DNA of 64,000 bases, from the NCBI RefSeq assembly GCF_024399315.1, contig NZ_CP075170.1:4601501-4665500 (forward strand). The letters run 5' to 3'. Position numbers and translations under genes: made by a program. The notes below the pieces were generated by a model. The model saw only the letters and a list, made by a program, of their open reading frames with translations. It did not search any database and was not told the DNA's origin. The stretch comes from Chryseobacterium sp. MA9 (lineage in GTDB: Bacteria; Bacteroidota; Bacteroidia; Flavobacteriales; Weeksellaceae). This document shows, one piece after another, positions 34,088 through 43,566 of this stretch (the stretch's first letter is position 1; every line of letters begins with the position of its first letter).

Positions 34088-37000
34088 GTGGAAAATTCCA
34101 AACAGATTTTTCAGACCAACAGTAAGAAACGCTGGAAAAGTGTACAATGGGGAAGCCGTATTTTTATCTTTGTAGGAATACTGCTTTTGCTTGCTTTGGG
34201 GCTGATGATGACCCTGGACAGAAGTCCTAAAATTCCTTTTAAAGAAGATTATAAAGCTGTAATTACTGCTAATAAACCGTATCTTCAGGAGAACAAAATT
34301 TCCAAAGAATATAAAGGCTTCAGAAGCTTTATCTCGGAAAAGACAATCCATACCAACCTCGATAAAATTCAGAAGGCGAGAGCAGAAAGATATAAAAATC
34401 AGAACAGAAACTGGGCTCAGTTTCCAGGGGGAATCCGGTCTGCATTTTATGTGGCATGGGATCCTCAGTCTCTGATGTCTCTGAAACGAAATATCAGACA
34501 CGTTAATCTGGTTTTCCCGGAATGGTTTTTCCTTGATCCCAAAACAGGTGATCTGAAAACCAATGTAGATCCGGAAGGATACAAAGTGATCAAAAGAACA
34601 GGAGTTGCCGCAATGCCAATGTTGAGTAACAACTCTGATCAGGAATTTCATTCAGAAGGATTAGTGAAAGTACTCAATGATCCTCAGAAAAGAACACATC
34701 TGATCCAAAAAATTACCCAGCAGTGTAAAAAATATCATTTCAAAGGAATTAATATTGACTTTGAGGACATGAACCTGAATTCTGATGAAAACCTGATTGC
34801 CTTTATGAAAGAACTTTCAGAAACTTTCAAAAAGAACCAGCTGCTGGTAACGATGGATATCATGACGGATAATGATGATTACAACATCCCCAGATTGAAT
34901 CCTTATGTAGATTACTTCGTGCTGATGGCTTATGACGAATATTCTGCAGGAAGTGATGCCGGTCCGGTTTCTTCTCAAAAATGGATAGAAGAACAGACAG
35001 GAAAAATCGTAAAACAAACCTCTCCGCAAAAAATTATACTTGGCTTGGGAGCTTATGGATACGATTGGAGCTCCAATAAAGATGATAACACCTCTGTTAC
35101 CTACATGCAGGCGATTACGAAAGCCAGTGCCAGCAAAGCCGTAATTGATTTTAATGACAATACTTTTAATTTAAATTATTCCTATACAGATTCTAAAAAC
35201 CTCACTCATACCGTATTTTTCAATGATGCGGCTTCCATTTTCAATACAATGCGTTTTTCCTCAGAATATCCATTGGCGGGAACTGCACTCTGGAGACTGG
35301 GGAGTGAAGACAGCAGAGTCTGGAATTTCTATGATAAAGACCTTACGTTTGGCGGTCTTTCCAAACTGAACTTGAAAACCCTTGAAAATGTAAAAGGGCA
35401 GACGATGGTAGACTACATCGGAGACGGAGAAGTGCTGGATGTTCTGAATACACCTCATGATGGAAAAATAGCACTGGAAATTGATCCGAAAGAAAAAATA
35501 ATCACAGATGAAAATTATATTACCTATCCAAGTTCTTACGAAGTAAAAAAATACGGAAGTGCTCCACAAAAAGAACTGGTGCTTACTTTTGATGACGGTC
35601 CGGACGAAACATATACTCCACAGATACTGGATGTGCTGTCTAAATACCATGTTCCGGCAGCTTTCTTTTTAGTAGGATTAAATGCAGAAAAGAATCTTCC
35701 GCTTGTTAAACGCATTTACCGTGAAGGACATGAGATCGGAAACCATACCTTCACCCATGAAAATGTAGCGAAAGTAAGTCCAGAAAGAGCCCTGCTGGAA
35801 CTGAAACTGACAAGATTACTGATAGAATGCGTGACAGGGCACAGCACGATTCTGTTCAGAGCTCCATATAACGCAGACTCTGAGCCTACCACTTCGGAAG
35901 AGATTATCCCGGTAGCATTGGCAAGACAGCAAAATTATCTGGATATAGGGGAAAACATTGACCCTGAGGACTGGCAGCCGGGAATAAAAGCAGATGAAAT
36001 TGTAAAACGTGTGATGGCCGGGCTCAAACTGCAGAGAGGGAATATCATCCTTCTTCATGATGCGGGCGGAGATACCAGAGAAGAAACAGTGAAAGCTTTA
36101 AAAATCCTGATCCCTACGCTTCAGAAACAGGGCTATCATTTTACAAATCTGACCAGTATTCTGCATAAAACCAGAAGCGAGCTGATGCCTGAGGTTCCGA
36201 AAACAAAGTCGTATTACATTATGCAGCTTAACCTTGTACTGGCCACCGTTATTTATGGAATAAGCCATTTTCTGGTTGCATTATTTACCATTTTTATCGT
36301 GTTAGGATTAATCAGACTGTTGTTGATGGCGTACTGGGCTTTTAAAGAAAGAAAAAAAGAAAAAAAACTGGGAGGATTTCCGGTTCTGGAATCCTATCCG
36401 AAAGTTTCCATTATTGTGCCTGCTTATAATGAAGAAGTGAATATTGTTTCTTCACTGCAGAATCTGTTGAAGCAGACCTATCCGAATTTTAACATCATTA
36501 TGGTAGATGACGGAAGTAAGGATTCTACTTATGAAAAAGCATTGGAAGCATTCCCGGATCATCCGAAACTGAAAATTTTCACCAAAAGAAACGGTGGGAA
36601 AGCCACAGCTTTAAACTTCGGAATCTCAGAAACTGAAGCAGAATATGTAGTATGTATTGATGCTGATACCAAACTGCAGCAGGATGCTGTAAAATACCTG
36701 ATTGCAAGATTTTTGAACTCAAATCCGGAAGAAAAAATTGCAGCCGTAGCAGGAAATGTGAAAGTAGGGAACAGAGTAAACTGGCTCACCAGATGGCAGG
36801 CTATAGAATATACAACAAGTCAGAATTTTGACAGACTGGCATACGCGAATATCAATGCGATTACTGTCATTCCGGGCGCTATCGGGGCATTCAAAAGATC
36901 TGTGATCATGGAAACCGGAGGCTATTCATCTGATACTTTAGCAGAAGATTGTGACATAACCGTGAAGATTTTAAAAGCAGGATATACGGTTGCCAATGAA

Positions 37001-37486
37001 AACAGAGCTGTTGCAGTTACTGAAGCTCCGGAAACTGCAAGCCAGTTTTTAAAACAGCGTTTCCGCTGGACATACGGGATTATGCAGATGTTCTGGAAAC
37101 AGAGACAGACTTTCCTTAACCCCAAATATAAAGGATTGGGACTTTGGGCAATGCCGAATATTTTATTATTCCAATATATCATACCATTTCTCTCGCCATT
37201 GGCGGACGTGATTATGTTCTTTGGAATTCTATCCGGAAACGGAGATAAGATATTTACTTATTACCTGATTTTTCTTCTGGTGGACGCTTCCTTAGCTTTA
37301 GTGGCATTCATCATGCAGCGCGAAAAATTAATCAACCTGTTGTATATTATTCCGCAGAGATTCGGGTATAGATGGCTGATGTATATTGTATTGTTTAAAA
37401 GTTTAAGAAAAGCATTGAAAGGCGAAATGCAGTCCTGGGGATTTCTGAAAAGAACAGGGAATGTAAAAGAGATAGCAACTTCTTAA
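34088..37486 (+). CDS. GH18-like / NodB deacetylase / family 2 glycosyltransferase fusion
   Basis: The 1132-residue protein starts at a GTG. A transmembrane helix near 25-45 is followed by a GH18-like domain at about 100-410 (GINIDFEDM near 219, the D-x-x-D-x-E-type active site). A NodB polysaccharide deacetylase covers about 495-690 (TFDDGPDETY near 499, GHEIGNHTFTHE near 550). Two helices lie near 705-745. A processive GT2 domain covers about 765-1000 (SIIVPAYNEE, VDDGSKDST near 803, DADTKL near 857, AEDCD near 953, QRFRW near 989), followed by membrane helices at 1015-1100. It resembles PgaB and PgaC fused and may synthesise and deacetylate a beta-linked N-acetylglucosamine-type polymer. 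Product is inferred. Confidence 0.9.
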   Translation: MENSKQIFQTNSKKRWKSVQWGSRIFIFVGILLLLALGLMMTLDRSPKIPFKEDYKAVITANKPYLQENKISKEYKGFRSFISEKTIHTNLDKIQKARAERYKNQNRNWAQFPGGIRSAFYVAWDPQSLMSLKRNIRHVNLVFPEWFFLDPKTGDLKTNVDPEGYKVIKRTGVAAMPMLSNNSDQEFHSEGLVKVLNDPQKRTHLIQKITQQCKKYHFKGINIDFEDMNLNSDENLIAFMKELSETFKKNQLLVTMDIMTDNDDYNIPRLNPYVDYFVLMAYDEYSAGSDAGPVSSQKWIEEQTGKIVKQTSPQKIILGLGAYGYDWSSNKDDNTSVTYMQAITKASASKAVIDFNDNTFNLNYSYTDSKNLTHTVFFNDAASIFNTMRFSSEYPLAGTALWRLGSEDSRVWNFYDKDLTFGGLSKLNLKTLENVKGQTMVDYIGDGEVLDVLNTPHDGKIALEIDPKEKIITDENYITYPSSYEVKKYGSAPQKELVLTFDDGPDETYTPQILDVLSKYHVPAAFFLVGLNAEKNLPLVKRIYREGHEIGNHTFTHENVAKVSPERALLELKLTRLLIECVTGHSTILFRAPYNADSEPTTSEEIIPVALARQQNYLDIGENIDPEDWQPGIKADEIVKRVMAGLKLQRGNIILLHDAGGDTREETVKALKILIPTLQKQGYHFTNLTSILHKTRSELMPEVPKTKSYYIMQLNLVLATVIYGISHFLVALFTIFIVLGLIRLLLMAYWAFKERKKEKKLGGFPVLESYPKVSIIVPAYNEEVNIVSSLQNLLKQTYPNFNIIMVDDGSKDSTYEKALEAFPDHPKLKIFTKRNGGKATALNFGISETEAEYVVCIDADTKLQQDAVKYLIARFLNSNPEEKIAAVAGNVKVGNRVNWLTRWQAIEYTTSQNFDRLAYANINAITVIPGAIGAFKRSVIMETGGYSSDTLAEDCDITVKILKAGYTVANENRAVAVTEAPETASQFLKQRFRWTYGIMQMFWKQRQTFLNPKYKGLGLWAMPNILLFQYIIPFLSPLADVIMFFGILSGNGDKIFTYYLIFLLVDASLALVAFIMQREKLINLLYIIPQRFGYRWLMYIVLFKSLRKALKGEMQSWGFLKRTGNVKEIATS

Positions 37487-37598
37487 GAAGTTGGGGAACT
37501 GGGAGGAGGAAACTGAGAGTTATGAAAATCATATAATAACTTCCAGCTTCATTCTTCCAGCTTTTATAAATTCTTATCATGCTATGACGTTATTTGTT

Positions 37599-37606
37599 TA
37601 AATTTG
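37599..37606 (+). promoter_or_regulatory. -7 box of the first M13 peptidase
   Basis: TAAATTTG matches TAnnTTTG, 60 bp before the start. No -33 TTG at the usual spacing. Confidence 0.45.
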
Positions 37607-37666
37607 TTTCCTTGAAAAGTAACAAATAAGAAATAAATCATACATATTCTAAAAATTGTTATCATA

Positions 37667-39724
37667 ATGAAAAAAATAACGCTTTCTTTGTTTTTAATAG
37701 CAGGGATCTGCACTCAGACTACAATGAGCGCACAAGCTAAAGCTGCTAAAGTAGCAGTGAACAACACAGACAAAGGCTTAGACCTTAGCTTGATGGACAC
37801 TTCAGTGCGTCCTCAGGATGATTTTTACAACTATGTGAGTGGAACTTGGATGAAAACTGCCAAAATTCCATCTGATAAACCAACTTGGGGAAGCTTCAAC
37901 AAACTGGCTGAGGACACGGATAACAATTCCATGACAATCCTGAACTCTCTTTTGAAAGATAAATTTGCTGACGGAAGTGAAGGTAAAAAAATCCAGGATC
38001 TGTATGCTACTTACATGAACATGGAGAAGAGAAATGCTGATGGAATTAAACCTATTCAGGAAAACCTAAATAAAATTGATGCCATTAAAAACATGGCTGA
38101 TCTTCAGAGCTATCTTACTTCTGTAACTAAAGAAGGTGAAAACGTTTTTTACGGTTGGGGAGTTGATGCAGATCTTAAAGATTCTAAGATGAATGCCGTT
38201 TACTTAGGAAACGCTTCTCTAGGTTTAGGAAGAGATTACTATCAGAAAGTAAACGAGAAAAATACAGAAGCTATTGCTGAATATCAGAAATATGTAGCTT
38301 CAATGCTAAAAGAATTAGGATACAAAAATGCTGATGAAGCAGCAAAAGGTATCGTTAACTTTGAAAAAAGTATTGCACAGACTTACCTTACAAACGAGCA
38401 GAGCCGTGATAACACGCTTCAGTACAATCCTAAGACGATGGCTGAACTTTCTGCACTGGTAAAAAATGTTGATCTTCCAGGTTACCTTAAAAAAGTAGGT
38501 GTAAATTCTGACAAAGTAATTATCAGTGAATTAGGATTCTATAAGAACTTTGATAAATTAATCAATGCTCAGAGCCTTCCTGTAATCAAAGATTATCTGA
38601 AGTTCCACATGATTCATGGAAGCGCTTCTTACTTAAGTGAAAATTTAGGAAACATGAAATTTGCCTTCTATGGTAAATATCTTAGAGGACAGCAGGAACA
38701 AAGAGCTCTTAATAAAAGAGGTTTTGAGCTGATCAACAGTACTTTGGGAGAAGCTTTCGGAAAATTATATGTTGAGAAATATTTCCCTGCTGAAGCAAAA
38801 GCTCAGATGGTAGAATTGATCGACTATTTAAAGAAAAGTTTCGCAGTTCATATCAATAACTTAGCCTGGATGTCTTCAACGACTAAGGAAAAAGCAATGC
38901 AGAAACTGAATAAGTTCACTGTAAAAGTTGCTTATCCTGACAAATGGAAAGACTATTCAAAGTTAAATATCCTTTCTGAAGCAAATGGTGGAAACCTTTA
39001 CAAAAACCTTCAGAACATTGGAGAATGGCAGTATAACAAAGACTTAGCTAAAATTGGTAAGCCAGTAGATAAAACAGAATGGGGAATGACTCCACAGACT
39101 GTAAATGCATATTACAACCCGGTAAACAACGAGATTGTATTCCCTGCAGCAATCCTTCAGCCGCCATTCTTCAACCCTAAAGCTGATGCAGCTGTAAACT
39201 TTGGAGGTATTGGTGCTGTTATCGGTCACGAAATGAGCCACGGATTTGATGATTCAGGAGCACAGTTCGACGCAGACGGTAACCTGGTAGACTGGTGGAC
39301 TCCGGAAGATAAAGCGAACTTTGAAAAAGCAACAAAAGCTCTTGCTTCTCAATATGACAAATATGAGCCTGTAAAAGGTACTTTTGTAAACGGTACTTTC
39401 ACAAACGGTGAAAATATCGCTGACTTAGGTGGAGTAAACATCGCTTATGACGCTCTTCAGATGTATTTAAAAGACAAAGGAAACCCAGGGAAAATCAGTG
39501 GATTTTCTCAGGATCAGAGATTCTTCTTAAGCTGGGCTACAGTTTGGAGAACATTGTCAAGCGAGAAATATATGGTGAATCAGGTGAAAACAGACCCGCA
39601 CTCTCCTGGATATTTCAGAAGTTTTGGTCCGCTAATCAACGTTGATGCCTTCTACAAAGCATTCGATGTGAAAAAAGGAGACAAATTATATAAAACTCCG
39701 GAAGACAGAATCAAAATCTGGTAA
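37667..39724 (+). CDS. M13-family metallopeptidase, secreted
   Basis: The 685-residue protein has a signal peptide (MKKITLSLFLIAGICTQTTMSAQ) and the neprilysin/PepO layout. The N-terminal M13 domain begins with MDTSVRPQDDFYNYVSGTW. The zinc site is VIGHEMSHGFDD (H-E-x-x-H) near residue 525, with downstream GENIADLGGVNIAYDAL (E-x-x-x-D) near 585. A C-terminal DPHSPGYFRSFGPLINVDAF carries the substrate-binding Arg. M13 enzymes cleave short peptides. It is probably periplasmic or extracellular and lacks a lipobox, unlike its tandem paralogue. The CxxW C-terminus of mammalian members is replaced by RIKIW. Confidence 0.95.
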   Translation: MKKITLSLFLIAGICTQTTMSAQAKAAKVAVNNTDKGLDLSLMDTSVRPQDDFYNYVSGTWMKTAKIPSDKPTWGSFNKLAEDTDNNSMTILNSLLKDKFADGSEGKKIQDLYATYMNMEKRNADGIKPIQENLNKIDAIKNMADLQSYLTSVTKEGENVFYGWGVDADLKDSKMNAVYLGNASLGLGRDYYQKVNEKNTEAIAEYQKYVASMLKELGYKNADEAAKGIVNFEKSIAQTYLTNEQSRDNTLQYNPKTMAELSALVKNVDLPGYLKKVGVNSDKVIISELGFYKNFDKLINAQSLPVIKDYLKFHMIHGSASYLSENLGNMKFAFYGKYLRGQQEQRALNKRGFELINSTLGEAFGKLYVEKYFPAEAKAQMVELIDYLKKSFAVHINNLAWMSSTTKEKAMQKLNKFTVKVAYPDKWKDYSKLNILSEANGGNLYKNLQNIGEWQYNKDLAKIGKPVDKTEWGMTPQTVNAYYNPVNNEIVFPAAILQPPFFNPKADAAVNFGGIGAVIGHEMSHGFDDSGAQFDADGNLVDWWTPEDKANFEKATKALASQYDKYEPVKGTFVNGTFTNGENIADLGGVNIAYDALQMYLKDKGNPGKISGFSQDQRFFLSWATVWRTLSSEKYMVNQVKTDPHSPGYFRSFGPLINVDAFYKAFDVKKGDKLYKTPEDRIKIW

Positions 39725-39731
39725 AAATAAC

Positions 39732-39763
39732 AACCGCTCAGCAATGGGCGGTTTTGTTTTTTT
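39732..39763 (+). terminator. Terminator of the first M13 peptidase
   Basis: An 8-bp stem (39732-39739 with 39746-39753, one G-U pair) is followed by a T-rich tail, 7 bp after the stop. Confidence 0.75.
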
Positions 39764-39912
39764 AGGTAGCAGGTGGCAGATGTTAGGTAGTAGGTGACAG
39801 GAGCTAGGAATTAGGAGATCAGCAGACTTCTATTCGTAATAACGGCTTCCATCATTCCCCTCCCTCGGAGGGGTGGTAAAAATTCAAAGAATTTTTGACG
39901 GGGTAGTTCTAA
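39764..39912. repeat. Dispersed double-hairpin intergenic repeat, copy 3
   Basis: The core at 39852-39907 has CCCCTCC-CTC-GGAGGGG, a near-perfect hairpin, then AAAAATTC-AAA-GAATTTTT, then GACGGGGTAG. The upstream part contains repeated GGTAGCAGGTGG/GGTAGTAGGTGA units and GTAATAACGGCTTCC, both shared in part with copy 1. Confidence 0.75.
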
Positions 39913-39968
39913 ACTAACATTAAACCCTGAATTATCAATTATCATTCATTACATATCACTAAAGTTTG

Positions 39969-39976
39969 TATATTTG
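39969..39976 (+). promoter_or_regulatory. -7 box of the second M13 peptidase
   Basis: TATATTTG matches TAnnTTTG, 32 bp upstream of the ATG at 40009. Confidence 0.5.
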
Positions 39977-40008
39977 ATAAGTTTGTGTAAAATCAAAAAT
40001 TATCTTTA

Positions 40009-42105
40009 ATGAAAAAGCTAAATATTGGAATACTTGCTCTTTCGGGTATTGTATTTCTTAATTCGTGTGGTGCAGCTAAGACTGCAGGGACAGACAATAA
40101 AACTGAAGCTACAGCAAAAGTGGCTGAACCGGTAAAAGAAGAAGCAAAAGAGGAGGGGATTAATTTATCATATATGGATACCAGTGTCCGTCCACAGGAT
40201 GACTTTTTTAGCTATGTGAATGGGAATTGGGTAAAGACTACTCAGATTCCTTCCGATAAAGCCAATTGGGGTTCTTTCAATGCGTTGAGAGAAAATGTGG
40301 ATGATGCTTCATTAGATATTTTAAACAAAATTCTTACAGAATCATATCCAGCCGGATCTGAAGGGCAGAAAATCCAGAATTTGTATGCCTCTTTTATGGA
40401 TACCAACAAGAGGAATGCAGAAGGCCTGGCGCCTATCAAAGCTGATCTTGCCAAAGTAGATGCTATTAAAAGTCTTGGTGACCTTCAGAAATACCTTTTG
40501 GATGCTACAAGATTAGGTGATAACTCTTTCTACGGATGGAGAGTGGGTGCTGATATGAAGAATTCCAATATGAATGCAGTGTATCTTGGTGGTCCTGATC
40601 TGGGATTGGGAAGAGATTATTATCAGAAAGTAAACGAAGCCAATACTAAAACACTGGCAGAATACCAGACTTACGTTGGAAAACTATTCGGAGTTTTAGG
40701 ATATAAAAATACTACTCAGGCTGCACAGAATGTGGTAGACTTTGAAAAGCAGCTTGCTAACTACTTATTAACGCTTGAGCAGAACAGAGATGCCAATTTA
40801 AGATACAATCCTAAAAATGTATCTGAATTATCAGGGCTTGTTAAGAATGTAGACTTTGCAAAATATCTGAAAGATGCAGGCGTAAATACAGACAGAGTAA
40901 TCATCGGAGAACTGAAATACTACCAGAATATGGATCAGTTCATTACACAGAAAAATCTTCCTTTGCTGAAAGACTATCTTAAATACCATATCATCAATGG
41001 AAATGCGAGCAATCTGGATGACAGCTTAGAGCAGATCAGATTTGATTTCTATGCTAAATATTTACAGGGCCAGAAAGAGCAGCGTCCGATGAACAAAAGA
41101 GGGCTTACCCTTGTGAATGGTGTTCTTGGAGAAGCTTTCGGGAAACTGTATGTAGACAAATATTTTACTCCGGAAGCTAAAAAGCAGATGGAGACCTATA
41201 TTGATTACCTTTTAAAATCATTCAAAACGCACATCGCCAATATAGACTGGATGTCTCCTGAAACTAAAGTAAAAGCTCAGGAAAAACTATCCAAGTTTAC
41301 CGTGAAAATCGCTTATCCTGATAAATGGAAAGATTATACCCAATTGAAAGTAGACTCCCCAAAAGAAGGTGCCACACTATATTCTAACCTTCAGAATGTA
41401 GCTGCATGGCAGTATCAGAGAAGTTTAGATAAAGTAGGAAAACCTGTTGACAAAACAGAATGGGGAATGTCTCCACAAACTGTGAATGCATACTACAGCG
41501 GATCAAACAACGAAATTGTGTTCCCTGCAGCTATTCTTCAGCCGCCTTTCTATAACCCTAAAGCTGATGCCGCAGTAAACTTCGGAGGTATTGGAGCCGT
41601 TATCGGTCACGAAATTTCTCACGGATTTGATGACAGTGGTTCCCGTTTCGATGGAGATGGTAACCTTAATAACTGGTGGAGTGATGCAGACCGTAAAAAC
41701 TTTGATGCAAAAGTGGGTCAGCTGGCAGCTCAGTACAGTGCTTACGAACCTGTAAAAGGAAGCTTCGTAAACGGTAAATTTACAAGTGGTGAAAACATCG
41801 GTGACTTAGGTGGAGTAGCTGTTGCTTACGACGCCCTTCAAATGTATTTAAAAGATAAAGGAAACCCCGGTAAGATCAGCGGATTCACTCAGGATCAGAG
41901 ATTTTTTATGAGCTGGGCTACTGTTTGGAGAACAAAAGCTACCGATCAGTACATGATCAATCAGGTGAAAACAGACCCGCACTCTCCGGGAATGTTCAGA
42001 GCTTTTGGGCCACTGGTAAACCAGGATTCATTCATCAAAGCATTTGATATCAAACCGGGAGATAAACTATATAAAGCTCCTCAGGACAGAATAAAAATCT
42101 GGTAA
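40009..42105 (+). CDS. M13-family metallopeptidase, lipoprotein
   Basis: The 698-residue paralogue of the preceding gene has a lipoprotein signal (LSGIVFLNSC) and a charged linker before MDTSVRPQDDFFSYVNGNW. The zinc motif is VIGHEISHGFDD near residue 535, with GENIGDLGGVAVAYDAL and DPHSPGMFRAFGPLVNQDSF further on. Large stretches are near-identical to the first copy, including RYNPK, YYQKVNE, KIAYPDKWKDY and YKAPQDRIKIW, so the pair is a tandem duplication. The lipobox should tether this copy to a membrane, whereas the first is probably soluble. Both have promoters and terminators of their own. Confidence 0.95.
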   Translation: MKKLNIGILALSGIVFLNSCGAAKTAGTDNKTEATAKVAEPVKEEAKEEGINLSYMDTSVRPQDDFFSYVNGNWVKTTQIPSDKANWGSFNALRENVDDASLDILNKILTESYPAGSEGQKIQNLYASFMDTNKRNAEGLAPIKADLAKVDAIKSLGDLQKYLLDATRLGDNSFYGWRVGADMKNSNMNAVYLGGPDLGLGRDYYQKVNEANTKTLAEYQTYVGKLFGVLGYKNTTQAAQNVVDFEKQLANYLLTLEQNRDANLRYNPKNVSELSGLVKNVDFAKYLKDAGVNTDRVIIGELKYYQNMDQFITQKNLPLLKDYLKYHIINGNASNLDDSLEQIRFDFYAKYLQGQKEQRPMNKRGLTLVNGVLGEAFGKLYVDKYFTPEAKKQMETYIDYLLKSFKTHIANIDWMSPETKVKAQEKLSKFTVKIAYPDKWKDYTQLKVDSPKEGATLYSNLQNVAAWQYQRSLDKVGKPVDKTEWGMSPQTVNAYYSGSNNEIVFPAAILQPPFYNPKADAAVNFGGIGAVIGHEISHGFDDSGSRFDGDGNLNNWWSDADRKNFDAKVGQLAAQYSAYEPVKGSFVNGKFTSGENIGDLGGVAVAYDALQMYLKDKGNPGKISGFTQDQRFFMSWATVWRTKATDQYMINQVKTDPHSPGMFRAFGPLVNQDSFIKAFDIKPGDKLYKAPQDRIKIW

Positions 42106-42132
42106 TTTTACCTGAAAATTGTTAGAAAAGAA

Positions 42133-42168
42133 AGAATCCGCCTCAATGTGAGACGGATTCTCTTTTTT
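42133..42168. terminator. Bidirectional terminator
   Basis: A 13-bp stem (42133-42145 with 42149-42161, one mismatch) has an ATG loop and a T-run. Its tail overlaps the stop of the convergent gene at 42167. Confidence 0.8.
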
Positions 42169-43231
42169 AATATTCTTTCTTATAATTCCGGAGCACAAAT
42201 TTTATTCCGGTTTCTATAATGTCTCCCATTGTTGTGCAATACTTGAAATTTACATCATAAGTAAGTTTTTGTAAAGCTGTTTTTAGTTCTGTAACATTGG
42301 CTTCCGGTGCAATATTATCTTTTTTCATAATAGAAATAAGTTCATCGAATCTGTTTTGGCTGCTCGTCACTCTTTTTACGATTTGTGAACGTACTTCTTT
42401 ACGGTATTGCTCTATAGAGCTGGGTTTCAGTTTTTCCAGTACCATATTCACCATTTGACTGTTTTCTTTGAAATACTGTGGAAGATAGACTTTCAGATTT
42501 CCCTCATAAGACTGCTGGTCAAAATCAATGGGACGAATTCTGTAAATTACCTGGTCGAAATCATGTATGGGAATAACAACATAATTATAGGAACGCATAT
42601 CACCAAGAAGCCCGATAAGACAACGTTCATTGAATTTCACAAATTCCTTGGAAATCTGTGCCTTTTCCAATTCCGTACAGCTGAACATATGCTTCTGAAT
42701 AAAAACATCCCCGGGAATTCCTAAAATATGCTCTTCAATCAAAGTGTTTTTATAAACCAGAAAATTAATTCGGTTGGGAGAAAGCAGGTCTTCAAGTTCC
42801 AGCCCGAATATTCGGGAAGCATCTGCCTGTTTAATATAAAAATAAGTATAATTATCATTAAGGATATTTCTCACCCGAACCCGAAAAGGTTTAGAATTTC
42901 CGAAGGTACAAAAGTCGATCGTATCCACTTTCAGATAAGGTAAAGTAGCGATGTCTCCATCAGAATGAAGGAGGGTATAAATCTTATTTAAATTTGCCTC
43001 TATTTCTTTAAACTCAAATTCAGGATATAATACACCAAGCCACAAAGTATCTTTTCCGTCTTTATCCAGAATACTCACACTGTCACTGAACCTTAGAAGG
43101 TCTTCGTACAAAAACTTAATCTTGGTAGTTCGGTTATATTTTTCCAAATATTGCTGTAATGCTTCTGAAACTGGAAATATCGGTTTTCTGAACGCTATTT
43201 TTACATCTTTCATGACACTGTTCACTTTCAT
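42167..43231 (-). CDS. Unrecognised protein with kinase-like motifs
   Basis: I do not recognise a named family for this 354-residue cytosolic protein. Residues 125-240 have the order of conserved elements of protein-kinase/APH folds. YTYFYIKQADASR carries a Lys (K134) like the beta-3 lysine, and GLELEDLL a candidate helix-C Glu. LIEEHILGIPGD resembles the hinge, GLLGDMRSYNYVVI carries D211 and N216 like a catalytic loop, and IRPIDFDQQ (D236/D238) resembles the metal-binding D-F-G. The C-terminal 110 residues are helical. It is divergent from tssB across a 335-bp gap, but no functional link is shown. The kinase reading is inference from motif order only. Confidence 0.7.
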   Translation of the reverse strand: MKVNSVMKDVKIAFRKPIFPVSEALQQYLEKYNRTTKIKFLYEDLLRFSDSVSILDKDGKDTLWLGVLYPEFEFKEIEANLNKIYTLLHSDGDIATLPYLKVDTIDFCTFGNSKPFRVRVRNILNDNYTYFYIKQADASRIFGLELEDLLSPNRINFLVYKNTLIEEHILGIPGDVFIQKHMFSCTELEKAQISKEFVKFNERCLIGLLGDMRSYNYVVIPIHDFDQVIYRIRPIDFDQQSYEGNLKVYLPQYFKENSQMVNMVLEKLKPSSIEQYRKEVRSQIVKRVTSSQNRFDELISIMKKDNIAPEANVTELKTALQKLTYDVNFKYCTTMGDIIETGIKFVLRNYKKEY

Positions 43232-43566
43232 TAAATATAAAGAATATTTTTTGTAATAATTGAGGAATCCTTATTTTAACATTCATTGGATACTTTTGTA
43301 TAAGAATAAAGCGAACAAAAATTTTATTTATTTTTTCTTGAATTTTTTTATTTATTTTTTCATAGCTTAGTGATATCGTAATATGGTGATTTTATGTTGA
43401 ATAAATGTAGATAAATTTAGATGATTCAAGAAAAATCTTAGTAAAATTTTTTATGTTACAGTTTTTTTTTAAATTTAAACACTGGATTGGTAATTTATTT
43501 GATTCATCTGTAAATTACTCAAAGACAGATCCAAACCAAAATAAGAAATCTCAAAATAACAATAAT
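43232..43566. other. Intergenic region and tssB leader, 335 bp
   Basis: This extremely AT-rich gap separates the divergent unknown gene and tssB. It carries a -7 box (TACTTTTG, 43291-43298) on the plus strand and a 24-bp-period tandem repeat (43322-43361). A frame continuous with tssB opens at 43453 but encodes a poor N-terminus. Confidence 0.6.
43322..43361. repeat. Two tandem 16-bp T-rich units, 24-bp period
   Basis: TTTTATTTATTTTTTC occurs at 43322-43337 and again at 43346-43361. Base composition is so biased that this could be slippage or chance. Confidence 0.5.

Noticed and set aside
43322..43361. T-rich tandem units as a CRISPR or regulatory array
   Set aside because: Only two units in very biased sequence; no spacer pattern or cas genes.
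43453..43566. 38-residue N-terminal extension of TssB
   Set aside because: The downstream start matches the normal family N-terminus; the extension is Asn/Lys-rich and lacks conserved features.
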